DNA from: WHTB01 sp050699035 | Lineage (GTDB): Bacteria > Actinomycetota > Actinomycetes > Propionibacteriales > Nocardioidaceae | Assembly: GCA_050699035.1 (NCBI GenBank) | Contig: JBOHDE010000040.1 | Coordinates: forward strand, 1-22,427 | DNA: 22,427 bases | Direction of reading: 5' to 3' | Program-made: the position numbers and the translations under genes | Part shown: positions 1-6,645 of the stretch, in pieces | Layout: each line of letters starts with the position of its first letter | Numbering within the stretch: position 1 is the stretch's first letter | Notes under the pieces: model-generated | What the model was told of the DNA's origin: nothing | What the model saw: the letters and a program-made list of their open reading frames with translations, nothing else | The model's database searches: none

Positions 1-1
1 G

Positions 2-2869
2 CGTCGCGCACGGTGGATGCTGTGGGCCGTCGCCGCGTCGACCGCCGCCGCCGTCGTGAGCGTCGGCCTCGGCGGCCCGACCCTCGCCGGTGTGCCGCCG
101 GCCGGAGCGACTCTCGAGCCGGGCGTCTACCTCGTGACGCTGCGCGACACCCCGGTCGCGTCCTACCGCGGCGACGTGCGCGGGTACGCCGCGACGCGGC
201 CGGCGGCCGGCCGCCGGTTCGACAACGCCCGCCCGGAGGTACGGCGCTACCGCGACTACCTGCGCGCGCGTCAGGACGAGGTGCTCGACCGAGCCGGCAG
301 CCCCCACGTCCTGTACCGCTATACGACGGTCGTCAGCGGCCTGGCCGTCGAGCTCGACACCCGACAGGTCAAGCAGCTGCGTGACCTCCGAGCGGTCCGC
401 AGCGTCGAGCGCAGCACGATCTCGCGGCTCGACAGCGTCGACTCCCCCGACTTCCTCGGGCTCACCGGAGCGAGCGGCACCTGGGCCGACGCCGGCGGCG
501 CCGCCCAGGCCGGCAAGGACGTCGTGATCGGCTTCGTCGACAGCGGCCTCTGGCCGGAGAGCCCGTCGTTCACCGGTCCCCCGGCCGGCGACGGGGGCAT
601 CAACGCGGACCTCCCCGGGTTCACCGGCCGCTGCCAGGAGGGCGAGCGCTGGCGCGCCGACACCTGCGACCAGAAGGTGGTCGCGGCGCGCTGGTTCGTG
701 GACGGCTTCGGCGCGGACAGTGTCGCGTCGGCGGAGTACCTGTCCGCCCGTGACGCCCAGGGGCATGGGTCGCACGTTGCCTCGACCGCGGCCGGCAACC
801 ACGCGGTGCGCGTCGAGGTCGGCGGCGCCAAGCTCGGCACCAGCTCCGGGATGGCACCGGGCGCCCGGGTCGCCACCTACAAGGCGTGCTGGGCGGCACC
901 CGACCCGGATCACGACGGCTGTGCGAGCGCCGACACGGTGAAAGCGGTCGACCAGGCGGTCGCCGACGGTGTCGACGTACTCAGCTATCCGCTCTCCGGG
1001 CCGGCGGCTTCCGGCCGGACGATGCGGCAGGCGTTTCGCGGCGCGGCCGATGCCGGGGTCTTCGTGGTCACGTCGGCGGGCAACGCCGCCGGCTCGGGGG
1101 TGACCCCGTCGAGCCCGTTCGTCACCACGGTCGGCGCATCGTCGTTCCGGCTGCTCGAAGGCGCGGCGGTGCTGGGCAACGGCACCCGGCTGGTCGGCGC
1201 GATGGTGTCCGAGCGTGCCCTCCCGACAACCCCCCTCGTCCGTGGCCGGAAGGCTCCGGCCCGAGACGCCGACTCCGGGGCGGCCGCGCGCTGTGAGCCG
1301 CGGTCACTCGACGCCGCCGCCGTCGCCGGCAAGGCCGTCGTCTGTGAGCGCGGCGGCAATGCCCGGGTGGACAAGAGCCGCGCGGTCAAGCAGGCCGGCG
1401 GCGCCGCGATGCTGCTGGTCAACCCGAAGCCGGGCGCGGTGGCGGCCGACTTCCACGCGGTGCCGACCGTGCACCTCGACACCAGGAACGGGCGCCGGGT
1501 CCGCGCCTACCTGCGGATCGCCGGCTCCGCCGCGACCGTCTCGTTCGACCCGGCCGCGAGCGACCCGGCGCACACGCCACCCCGGATGGCGTCCTTCTCC
1601 GGCCACAGCCCGGCCACCGGACGGGTCGACGTACTCAAGCCCGACCTCACCGCCCCCGGCGTCAGCGTGGTCGCCGCGGTCGCACCACCCACCGACTCCG
1701 GCCGGTTGTGGGACGCGATGTCGGGTACGTCGATGGCCGCGGCGCACGTCGCCGGACTGGCCGCCGTCGTCCGCGACGTGCACCCCGGCTGGTCACCGAC
1801 CGCGGTCCGGTCGGCGATGATGACGACGGCGTACGACGTACGGCGACCCCGCTCGGCGTGGAACCAAGGCGCCGGTCACGTCGACCCCGAGCGGTTCCTC
1901 GACCCCGGCCTGGTGTTCGACGCGCAGCCGCCAGCCGGCCGGGTCCGACCGTTCGCGGTCAACACGCCCTCGATCGCGGTCAACCGGCTGGCCGGTGGGT
2001 CGGTGGCGCGCCGCACCGTCACCAACGTCTCGACCCGCACCGAGACCTACAACGCGTCGGTGCGCGGCCTGGCCGGGCTGAGCGTCAGTGTCGTACCCGC
2101 GACGCTGAGGCTGCGGCCCGGCCAATCGGCCGACTTCCGAGTGCGGTTCGTCGCCAAGAAGAACGCCCGCTTCGAGCGCTTCGTCACCGGTCACGTCACC
2201 TGGCACGGCAACCGCGGCCACGCGGCCCGGGTCCCGGTCGTCGCGCGCGCCGTCCGGGTCGTGGCGCCGCGGGAGGTCCGCGGGATCGGCAACACCGGCA
2301 CCGTGCGGCTCGCCGGCAAGGGCGGCATGCGTGGCCGGATCGGCGTGCGAGCGTACGGCTTGGTCGGCGCCGAGCCGCAGCGCCTCGCCCTGTCGCCCGG
2401 CGACTTCGACCGCCGTGACCCGGAGCCGGGACCGTCGACGAAGCGCTCGACCTACACCGTGCCGGCGGGCACGGCGGCACTGCGGTTCGCAGTCAACGCG
2501 TACGCCGAGGGCGCCGACTTCGACCTGTACGTTTACCGCGACGGCCGCCTCGTCAGCAGCGAGACCGGCGTGGACGGCAGTGAGACCGTCACCCTGCTGT
2601 CGCCGGAGCCCGGCGAGTACGAGGTCTACACCCACGCGCAGCGGTCCGCCGGCCGGGCCGTCGCGAGTGCGCGGTTCACCGGCTGGGTCGTGCCGCGGCG
2701 CGACACCGGCACGCTGGAGCTGTCGACGCGACGCGCCCAGCTGCTCGGTGCACGGGAGTTCGCCGTCCGCGCGTCGTGGACCCGGCTCGACACCAGCCTG
2801 CGGTGGTTCGGCGTGGTGCAGTTCGGCGACGCGTCCGACGGCGCGCTCACGCCGGTGTCAGTCGACTGA
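2..2869 (+). CDS. Secreted subtilisin-like serine protease (S8 family), 5' end outside window
   Basis: Extracellular endopeptidase of the subtilase S8 family, cucumisin-like in layout. Numbered from the ATG at 17, the hydrophobic stretch at residues 1-25 is a signal-peptide core. The basic n-region (RRARW) lies in the open codons before that ATG, so the true start is probably just upstream of the window. An I9-type propeptide follows (about 35-138). The catalytic triad is D175 (VDSGL), H250 (GHGSHVAS) and S572 (GTSMAAAH), with oxyanion Asn N356 (SAGN). A PA domain is inserted at about 390-510. After the catalytic domain come an Fn3-like subtilase domain (about 655-740) and a beta-rich PPC-like module (FDLYVYRDG, about 835-880). 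All catalytic residues are present, so it should be active. No sortase signal is seen at the C-terminus, so it is probably released. Its last 12 bases overlap the convergent dehydrogenase gene. Confidence 0.93.
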   Translation, partial: RRARWMLWAVAASTAAAVVSVGLGGPTLAGVPPAGATLEPGVYLVTLRDTPVASYRGDVRGYAATRPAAGRRFDNARPEVRRYRDYLRARQDEVLDRAGSPHVLYRYTTVVSGLAVELDTRQVKQLRDLRAVRSVERSTISRLDSVDSPDFLGLTGASGTWADAGGAAQAGKDVVIGFVDSGLWPESPSFTGPPAGDGGINADLPGFTGRCQEGERWRADTCDQKVVAARWFVDGFGADSVASAEYLSARDAQGHGSHVASTAAGNHAVRVEVGGAKLGTSSGMAPGARVATYKACWAAPDPDHDGCASADTVKAVDQAVADGVDVLSYPLSGPAASGRTMRQAFRGAADAGVFVVTSAGNAAGSGVTPSSPFVTTVGASSFRLLEGAAVLGNGTRLVGAMVSERALPTTPLVRGRKAPARDADSGAAARCEPRSLDAAAVAGKAVVCERGGNARVDKSRAVKQAGGAAMLLVNPKPGAVAADFHAVPTVHLDTRNGRRVRAYLRIAGSAATVSFDPAASDPAHTPPRMASFSGHSPATGRVDVLKPDLTAPGVSVVAAVAPPTDSGRLWDAMSGTSMAAAHVAGLAAVVRDVHPGWSPTAVRSAMMTTAYDVRRPRSAWNQGAGHVDPERFLDPGLVFDAQPPAGRVRPFAVNTPSIAVNRLAGGSVARRTVTNVSTRTETYNASVRGLAGLSVSVVPATLRLRPGQSADFRVRFVAKKNARFERFVTGHVTWHGNRGHAARVPVVARAVRVVAPREVRGIGNTGTVRLAGKGGMRGRIGVRAYGLVGAEPQRLALSPGDFDRRDPEPGPSTKRSTYTVPAGTAALRFAVNAYAEGADFDLYVYRDGRLVSSETGVDGSETVTLLSPEPGEYEVYTHAQRSAGRAVASARFTGWVVPRRDTGTLELSTRRAQLLGAREFAVRASWTRLDTSLRWFGVVQFGDASDGALTPVSVD
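2858..2869. repeat. Perfect 12-bp palindrome shared by two convergent stop codons
   Basis: TCAGTCGACTGA is its own reverse complement. Read on either strand it ends an ORF as Ser-Val-Asp-stop, so the protease and the dehydrogenase both end in SVD. The two coding sequences overlap by exactly these 12 bases. Confidence 0.95.
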
Positions 2870-3988
2870 CAGCCGCAGCAGCTGGCGGACGGCCGCACCC
2901 GACGCCAGCCGGTCGAGGCCGACGTTGATCTCGTCGAGCTCCAGGGAGCCGGAGTCGAGCAGGTCGACGGGCAGCCGACCGGCCTCGTACGCCGCGATCA
3001 TCCGGGGTACGTCGCGTCGCGGCACCGCCGACCCCATGTACGAGCCGATGATCCGTTTTTCCTCTGCCACCAGGGAAACGGCCGGGACCTCCAGCACCTG
3101 CGACGGATGCGGGAGGCCCACCGCGACGGCCGCGCCGCCACGTCGGGCGGCGGCGTAGGCCTGGGCGAGCACGGCCGCGCTCCCGACGCATTCGACGGCC
3201 CAGTCGACCCCACCGCCGGTCAGGTCCCTGAGCTGCTCGACGGTGTCCTCGGACGCCAGCACCGGGTGGCTGGCACCGGCCCGTGTGGCCAGCTCGAGCT
3301 TGGCAGGCACGGCGTCGACCGCCACCACCGTGGCGGCACCGGCGAGCACGGCACCCATCACCGCGGACAGCCCCACGCCGCCGAGCCCGAAGACGGCGAC
3401 CGACTCGCCTGGGCGTACCCCCGCGGTGTTGACGATCGACCCGACGCCGGTGGCGAGGGCGCAGCCGAACAACGCCGCCTTGACGAGCGGGATTGAGTCG
3501 CCGACCGGCACGAGGGAGGCGGCCGACACCACGCTGCGCTCGGCGAACCCCGAGACGCCCAGGTGATGGTTCAGCGGTGCACCGTCGACCGACAGCCGGC
3601 GGCCGCCGCCGAGCAGCTCGCCGCTCGCGTTGGTGGCGGCGCCGGCCTCACAGAGCACGACCCGGCCGGACTGGCAAGGCACGCAGGCGCCGCACATCGG
3701 GACGAACGAGTAGACGACGTGGTCGCCGGGCCGCACCAGGGTCACCCCCGCGCCGACCTCCTCGACGATGCCCGCCGCCTCGTGGCCGAGCACCATCGGC
3801 ATCGGCCGTGGCCGCGCGCCGTCGACCACGGACAGGTCGGAGTGGCAGAGTCCGGCGGCCGCGTTGCGGACCAGCACCTCGCCGGGACCCGGCGGGTCGA
3901 GGTCGACCTCCTCCACGGACAGCGGGTGGGTGTCGGCGTACGGGCCGGCGCGGCCCATCTCACGGAGTACGGCAGCCCTGGTGCGCAT
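2858..3988 (-). CDS. Zinc-dependent alcohol dehydrogenase (MDR family)
   Basis: 376-residue medium-chain dehydrogenase/reductase that oxidises an alcohol (or reduces the aldehyde) with NAD in the cytoplasm. Catalytic zinc ligands are C48 (GLCHSD), H69-E70 (GHEAAG) and C176 (FGCALATG). The four structural-zinc cysteines C99, C102, C105 and C113 are all present. The Rossmann motif GLGGVG is followed by a beta strand ending VVAVDA, where the Asp suggests NAD rather than NADP. The spacing resembles class III/NDMA-type and mycothiol-linked alcohol dehydrogenases, but the substrate cannot be assigned. The ATG at 3988 is preferred over the upstream in-frame start at 4060: it has GAGAGG 9 nt upstream, and the MDR fold begins right after it. 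The gene is divergent from the Abi-alpha gene with 101 nt between the starts. Confidence 0.93.
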   Translation of the reverse strand: MRTRAAVLREMGRAGPYADTHPLSVEEVDLDPPGPGEVLVRNAAAGLCHSDLSVVDGARPRPMPMVLGHEAAGIVEEVGAGVTLVRPGDHVVYSFVPMCGACVPCQSGRVVLCEAGAATNASGELLGGGRRLSVDGAPLNHHLGVSGFAERSVVSAASLVPVGDSIPLVKAALFGCALATGVGSIVNTAGVRPGESVAVFGLGGVGLSAVMGAVLAGAATVVAVDAVPAKLELATRAGASHPVLASEDTVEQLRDLTGGGVDWAVECVGSAAVLAQAYAAARRGGAAVAVGLPHPSQVLEVPAVSLVAEEKRIIGSYMGSAVPRRDVPRMIAAYEAGRLPVDLLDSGSLELDEINVGLDRLASGAAVRQLLRLSVD

Positions 3989-4053
3989 GCCGACCAACCT
4001 CTCACACCTGCGGGCCGACCTGGTCGCCCGGCGGACCCGGCGTCGGCCTCGTC

Positions 4054-4083
4054 GTGACACCGGCAGTGTCAGATAGCCATAAT
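4054..4083 (+). promoter_or_regulatory. Putative sigma-70-type promoter giving a leaderless transcript
   Basis: GTGACA (4054-4059, 5/6 match to TTGACA) and CATAAT (4078-4083, 5/6 match to TATAAT) are separated by 18 nt. The -10 ends 6 nt before the ATG at 4090, so transcription would begin at or next to the start codon. No Shine-Dalgarno sequence is visible, which agrees with a leaderless mRNA. Confidence 0.6.
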
Positions 4084-4089
4084 GGCGCG

Positions 4090-4848
4090 ATGATCCCGCT
4101 GCCCGGCCGACTCGGCCCCCTGGCCGAACGCACGGTCGCGTTGACGACGCAGGTCGTCGGCACGGCGGCCGGGCTCGCGTCCGAGACCGTCGGCGAGGCC
4201 AACCGGATCGCCCGCCAGATCCCGGCCGTCGAGCGGGCCCGCCGGGAGTGGCGGAAGGTCGAGACCCGGATCCTGCTCGAGCTCGGGCAGCGCCTCGACG
4301 AAGCCACCAACGGCACCGAGCCCGGCGGCCCGGCCGACGGGGCCGACCGACCGGCCGACGACCTGATGCGGCTGATGATGAGCTCGGCCGAGCAGTCCGC
4401 CGACGAGGCGCGGGCCCATATCTTCGGCCGGGTGGTGCGTGAGCTGGTGCCCGACGAGGTACGCATCCTCGCCGCGCTGTCCGACGGCACGACGTACCCC
4501 CTGGTCAACGTGGCGATCCGCAACAAGGTCGGAGCGACGACGCACCTGCTGCTGGAGAACGCCTCGACCGTCGGCCGGTCGGCCGGGGTGATGCTGGCCG
4601 ACCAGGTGCCGACCTATGTCAACCGGCTGCGCGACCTCGGCCTGGCGCAGGTGCTGCCGGAGGACACCGACCTCGGCGACGAGTACGACATCCTGCTCTC
4701 GGAGTCGATGGTGCAGCTCGCCCTCACCGAGGCGCAGCACGCCGGCCGGCTGGCGTCCCACGTGCAGCGCCGCACACTGCAGATCTCGCCGTTCGGCCAG
4801 CAACTGTGGAGCGCCTGCACTCCCGCCTCCCCCGAGCTCGAGAGCTGA
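4090..4848 (+). CDS. Abi-alpha family protein (DUF4393)
   Basis: 252-residue protein that I place in the Abi-alpha/DUF4393 family from its overall pattern. It has an amphipathic N-terminal helix region (1-45) and a charged helix (VERARREWRKVE). A variable acidic linker rich in Gly, Pro and Asp follows (about 78-93). The C-terminal half is conserved, with RILAALSDG, a helix containing ENASTVGRSAGV, and an ISPFGQQLWSAC ending. No enzymatic motif and no clear transmembrane segment are visible. The family name comes from a proposed link to abortive phage infection; its biochemical role is unknown to me. It is the first gene of a likely two-gene operon, with only 15 nt before the DUF445 membrane protein. 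The short start at 4090 is preferred because a -10-like box lies 6 nt before it; the longer in-frame reading runs through the divergent dehydrogenase gene. Confidence 0.75.
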   Translation: MIPLPGRLGPLAERTVALTTQVVGTAAGLASETVGEANRIARQIPAVERARREWRKVETRILLELGQRLDEATNGTEPGGPADGADRPADDLMRLMMSSAEQSADEARAHIFGRVVRELVPDEVRILAALSDGTTYPLVNVAIRNKVGATTHLLLENASTVGRSAGVMLADQVPTYVNRLRDLGLAQVLPEDTDLGDEYDILLSESMVQLALTEAQHAGRLASHVQRRTLQISPFGQQLWSACTPASPELES

Positions 4849-4863
4849 CCTGGACCGCCCGCG

Positions 4864-6087
4864 GTGACCGCCCTGCTGGACGAGCTGCGCGAGCACTGGC
4901 TGCTCTACGCCGCGATGCCGTTGGCGGCCGCGCTGATCGGCTACGTCACCAAGATCGTGGCGATCCGGATGATGTTCCAGCCGCTGGAGTTCCGTGGCGT
5001 CGGCCGGCTCGGCTGGCAGGGCATCATCCCGCGGCGAGCCGCCCGGATGGCGTCGATCGCGACCGAGACGCTCACCCGCGAGCTGATCGACCCGCAGCAG
5101 ATCATCTCGCGGCTCGACCCCGTCCGCATCGCCGAGGAGATGCGGCAGCCGCTGCTCGATACCGTCGACGACATCACCCGAGAGGTTGCGTCGACGTACC
5201 AGCCGGGGTTGTGGGAGTCGCTGCCGGAGGCGGCCAGGCGGATGCTGATCCGCCGGGTGCAAGACGACGCCCCCGCGCTGGTGGAGCAGGTCGTCGGCGA
5301 CATCCGGCGCAACGTCGAGAACGTGCTCGACATCAAGAGCATGATCGTCACCAACCTGGTCCGCGACAAGGAGTTACTCAACCGGATCTTCCGCGAGGCC
5401 GGCGACCAGGAGTTCCGCTTCATCGCCCGCTCGGGCATCGTCTTCGGGTTCCTGATCGGGCTCGTCCAGGTGGCGGCGTGGGCGCTCACCCACAACCCGC
5501 TGGTGATGCCGCTGTTCGGCATCTTCACCGGCTGGTTCACCGACTGGCTGGCGCTGAAGATGATCTTCCATCCGAAGCACCCGACGCGGTACCTCGGGAT
5601 CATCGAGTGGCAGGGCCTGTTCCTCAAGCGGCGCCAGGAGGTCTCGGAGAAGTACGGCGCGCTGATCGCGCAGGAGATCCTCACGCCGAGCAACCTGTTC
5701 GAGGCGTTGCTCAAGGGGCCGTTGTCGGACCGGGTGTTCGCGATGGTGCAGCGACATGTCCAACAGATCGTGGACAGCCAGTCCGGGCTGGCCCGGCCGC
5801 TCGTCGTGCTCACGGTCGGCAGCACCCGCTACCAGGAGATGAAGCGCTTCGTGGCCACCCGGGTGATGGCGGAGCTGCCCGAGACCATGCGGCACGTCGA
5901 GGCGTACGCCGAGGAGGCGCTCGACATCCGCAACACGCTCACCACCAAGATGCGCGACCTCGAGCCGGAGGAGTTCGAGGAGCTGCTGCGGCCGGCGTTC
6001 CGCCAGGACGAATGGATCCTGATCTCGGTCGGCGCGATCCTCGGCGGCCTGATGGGCGAGCTGCAGGTCCTGCTGCTCACCCACTGA
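4864..6087 (+). CDS. DUF445 family membrane protein
   Basis: 407-residue DUF445 protein starting at GTG. An N-terminal membrane segment (about 14-36) contains IGYVTKIVAIRMMFQP. A long charged, helical soluble region follows (about 50-185). A membrane hairpin (about 187-245) contains the related motif TGWFTDWLALKMIFHP. A second soluble region ends in a C-terminal membrane helix (about 383-405). The twice-repeated G-[YW]-[VF]-T-[KD]-x2-A-[IL]-[RK]-M-[MI]-F-x-P motif is the hallmark of the family and points to an internal duplication. The biochemical role is unknown; family members sit in the cytoplasmic membrane (YheB in Bacillus is one). There is no good ribosome binding site before the GTG, so translation probably depends on ribosomes finishing the Abi-alpha gene 15 nt upstream. 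Confidence 0.88.
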   Translation: MTALLDELREHWLLYAAMPLAAALIGYVTKIVAIRMMFQPLEFRGVGRLGWQGIIPRRAARMASIATETLTRELIDPQQIISRLDPVRIAEEMRQPLLDTVDDITREVASTYQPGLWESLPEAARRMLIRRVQDDAPALVEQVVGDIRRNVENVLDIKSMIVTNLVRDKELLNRIFREAGDQEFRFIARSGIVFGFLIGLVQVAAWALTHNPLVMPLFGIFTGWFTDWLALKMIFHPKHPTRYLGIIEWQGLFLKRRQEVSEKYGALIAQEILTPSNLFEALLKGPLSDRVFAMVQRHVQQIVDSQSGLARPLVVLTVGSTRYQEMKRFVATRVMAELPETMRHVEAYAEEALDIRNTLTTKMRDLEPEEFEELLRPAFRQDEWILISVGAILGGLMGELQVLLLTH

Positions 6088-6100
6088 CCCGGTCCCTCCT

Positions 6101-6169
6101 GGAACGGCACGGACCCGTGCCGTACCCGACCATCCCCATGCCTGCAGGAGTGGGGATGGTCGGGTACGG
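6101..6169 (+). terminator. Double-hairpin terminator-like structure after DUF445 gene
   Basis: The first stem (arms 6104-6112 and 6115-6123, 2-nt loop) is followed by a 19-bp perfect stem (arms 6120-6138 and 6151-6169, 12-nt loop containing CCTGCAGG). The two stems share bases 6120-6123, so they compete there. No T-run follows, as is common in high-GC actinobacteria. Its place right after the stop suggests termination or mRNA 3'-end protection. Confidence 0.5.
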
Positions 6170-6183
6170 GTGGGGGTGAGTCG
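6101..6183 (+). repeat. 83-bp dispersed palindromic repeat, copy 1
   Basis: Matches the reverse complement of 12251-12333 at 73 of 83 positions with no gaps. It consists of a short hairpin (GGAACGGCACGG then CCGTGCCGT) running into a 19-bp perfect hairpin, with a GTGGGGGTGAGTCG tail. It begins 13 nt after the DUF445 stop codon. The arrangement resembles REP/BIME-type elements or a recurrent 3'-end structure. Confidence 0.85.
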
Positions 6184-6251
6184 TCACCCGGCGGCCGCCG
6201 AAGGCTCGCGCCGAGGTTGCGCGTATGTCCGGTTCGGCGTGTTGCTCGCGA

Positions 6252-6308
6252 CGAAGTGAACGGAACTGCTGTCTGTAGTCGCTCGAGACGACAGTTTCGT
6301 GCACTTCG
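6252..6308. repeat. Imperfect 17-bp inverted repeat
   Basis: Arm 6252-6268 pairs with arm 6292-6308 at 15 of 17 positions across a 23-nt loop. It lies in the gene-free stretch; function unknown. Confidence 0.65.
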
Positions 6309-6478
6309 AGCCAGCGGCATCGTGCGGCCGGCGAGCGCGTGCGCGACCTGGACGATCTCTGGGTCCTCGCCGCCTGATCGGGCCCGACTTCGTCCAGCTG
6401 GAAACACGCGAGCCACTGTCGGGCTAACTGCACCCGCATCCGTGCGCTCGCGCCGGCCAGTGCGGGGGCACTCTGCTG

Positions 6479-6544
6479 TCGTCGACTGGCGCGTTCCGTA
6501 GGGACAAACCGGACAGCGGGCCTACGCAACGCGCCAGTCGACGA
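6479..6544. repeat. Perfect 17-bp inverted repeat with 32-nt loop
   Basis: TCGTCGACTGGCGCGTT (6479-6495) is exactly complementary to 6528-6544. Inside the loop a second 6-bp stem forms (CGTAGG 6497-6502 with CCTACG 6521-6526). It lies about 100 nt upstream of the helicase-associated gene and could be a cruciform, an operator region or part of a repeat family. Confidence 0.85.
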
Positions 6545-6632
6545 GGAACCGGTCCCGTGTCCCCTCCCCTCACGCCGAGGGTGAGGGCGGGTTGGTCAGC
6601 GGCGGCGGGCAGCCGGTCTGCGGGCCGACCGC

Positions 6633-6638
6633 TACCGT
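6633..6638 (+). promoter_or_regulatory. Putative -10 element for a leaderless start
   Basis: TACCGT fits the actinobacterial TANNNT -10 pattern and ends 7 nt before the ATG at 6646. No Shine-Dalgarno sequence is present. No recognisable -35 hexamer stands 16-18 nt upstream, so this is weaker than the site at 4054-4083. Confidence 0.4.
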
Positions 6639-6645
6639 TGGTCTG

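Larger units (their letters stand above)
6088..6645. other. 558-nt gene-free, palindrome-rich stretch
   Basis: No convincing gene is seen. Short open frames on both strands have arginine/serine-rich, atypical composition and recognisable codon bias in none. The stretch holds one copy of the 83-bp dispersed repeat (6101-6183), an 18-nt segment (6210-6227) matching 16/18 to the arm region of the palindrome at 12019-12036, an imperfect inverted repeat (6252-6308) and a perfect inverted repeat (6479-6544). The last part should carry the promoter of the helicase-associated gene. Confidence 0.75.

Noticed and set aside
4069..5262. Long minus-strand frame (397 codons) opposite the Abi-alpha and DUF445 genes
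   Set aside because: His/Arg/Gly-rich composition without any family pattern; it is the mirror of two well-supported plus-strand genes in GC-rich DNA.
6077..6529. Possible 150-codon minus-strand gene or decayed gene in the intergenic island
   Set aside because: No recognisable family in any of the three frames, Arg/Ser-rich, and it runs through the 83-bp repeat and two palindromes. A very old remnant cannot be excluded.
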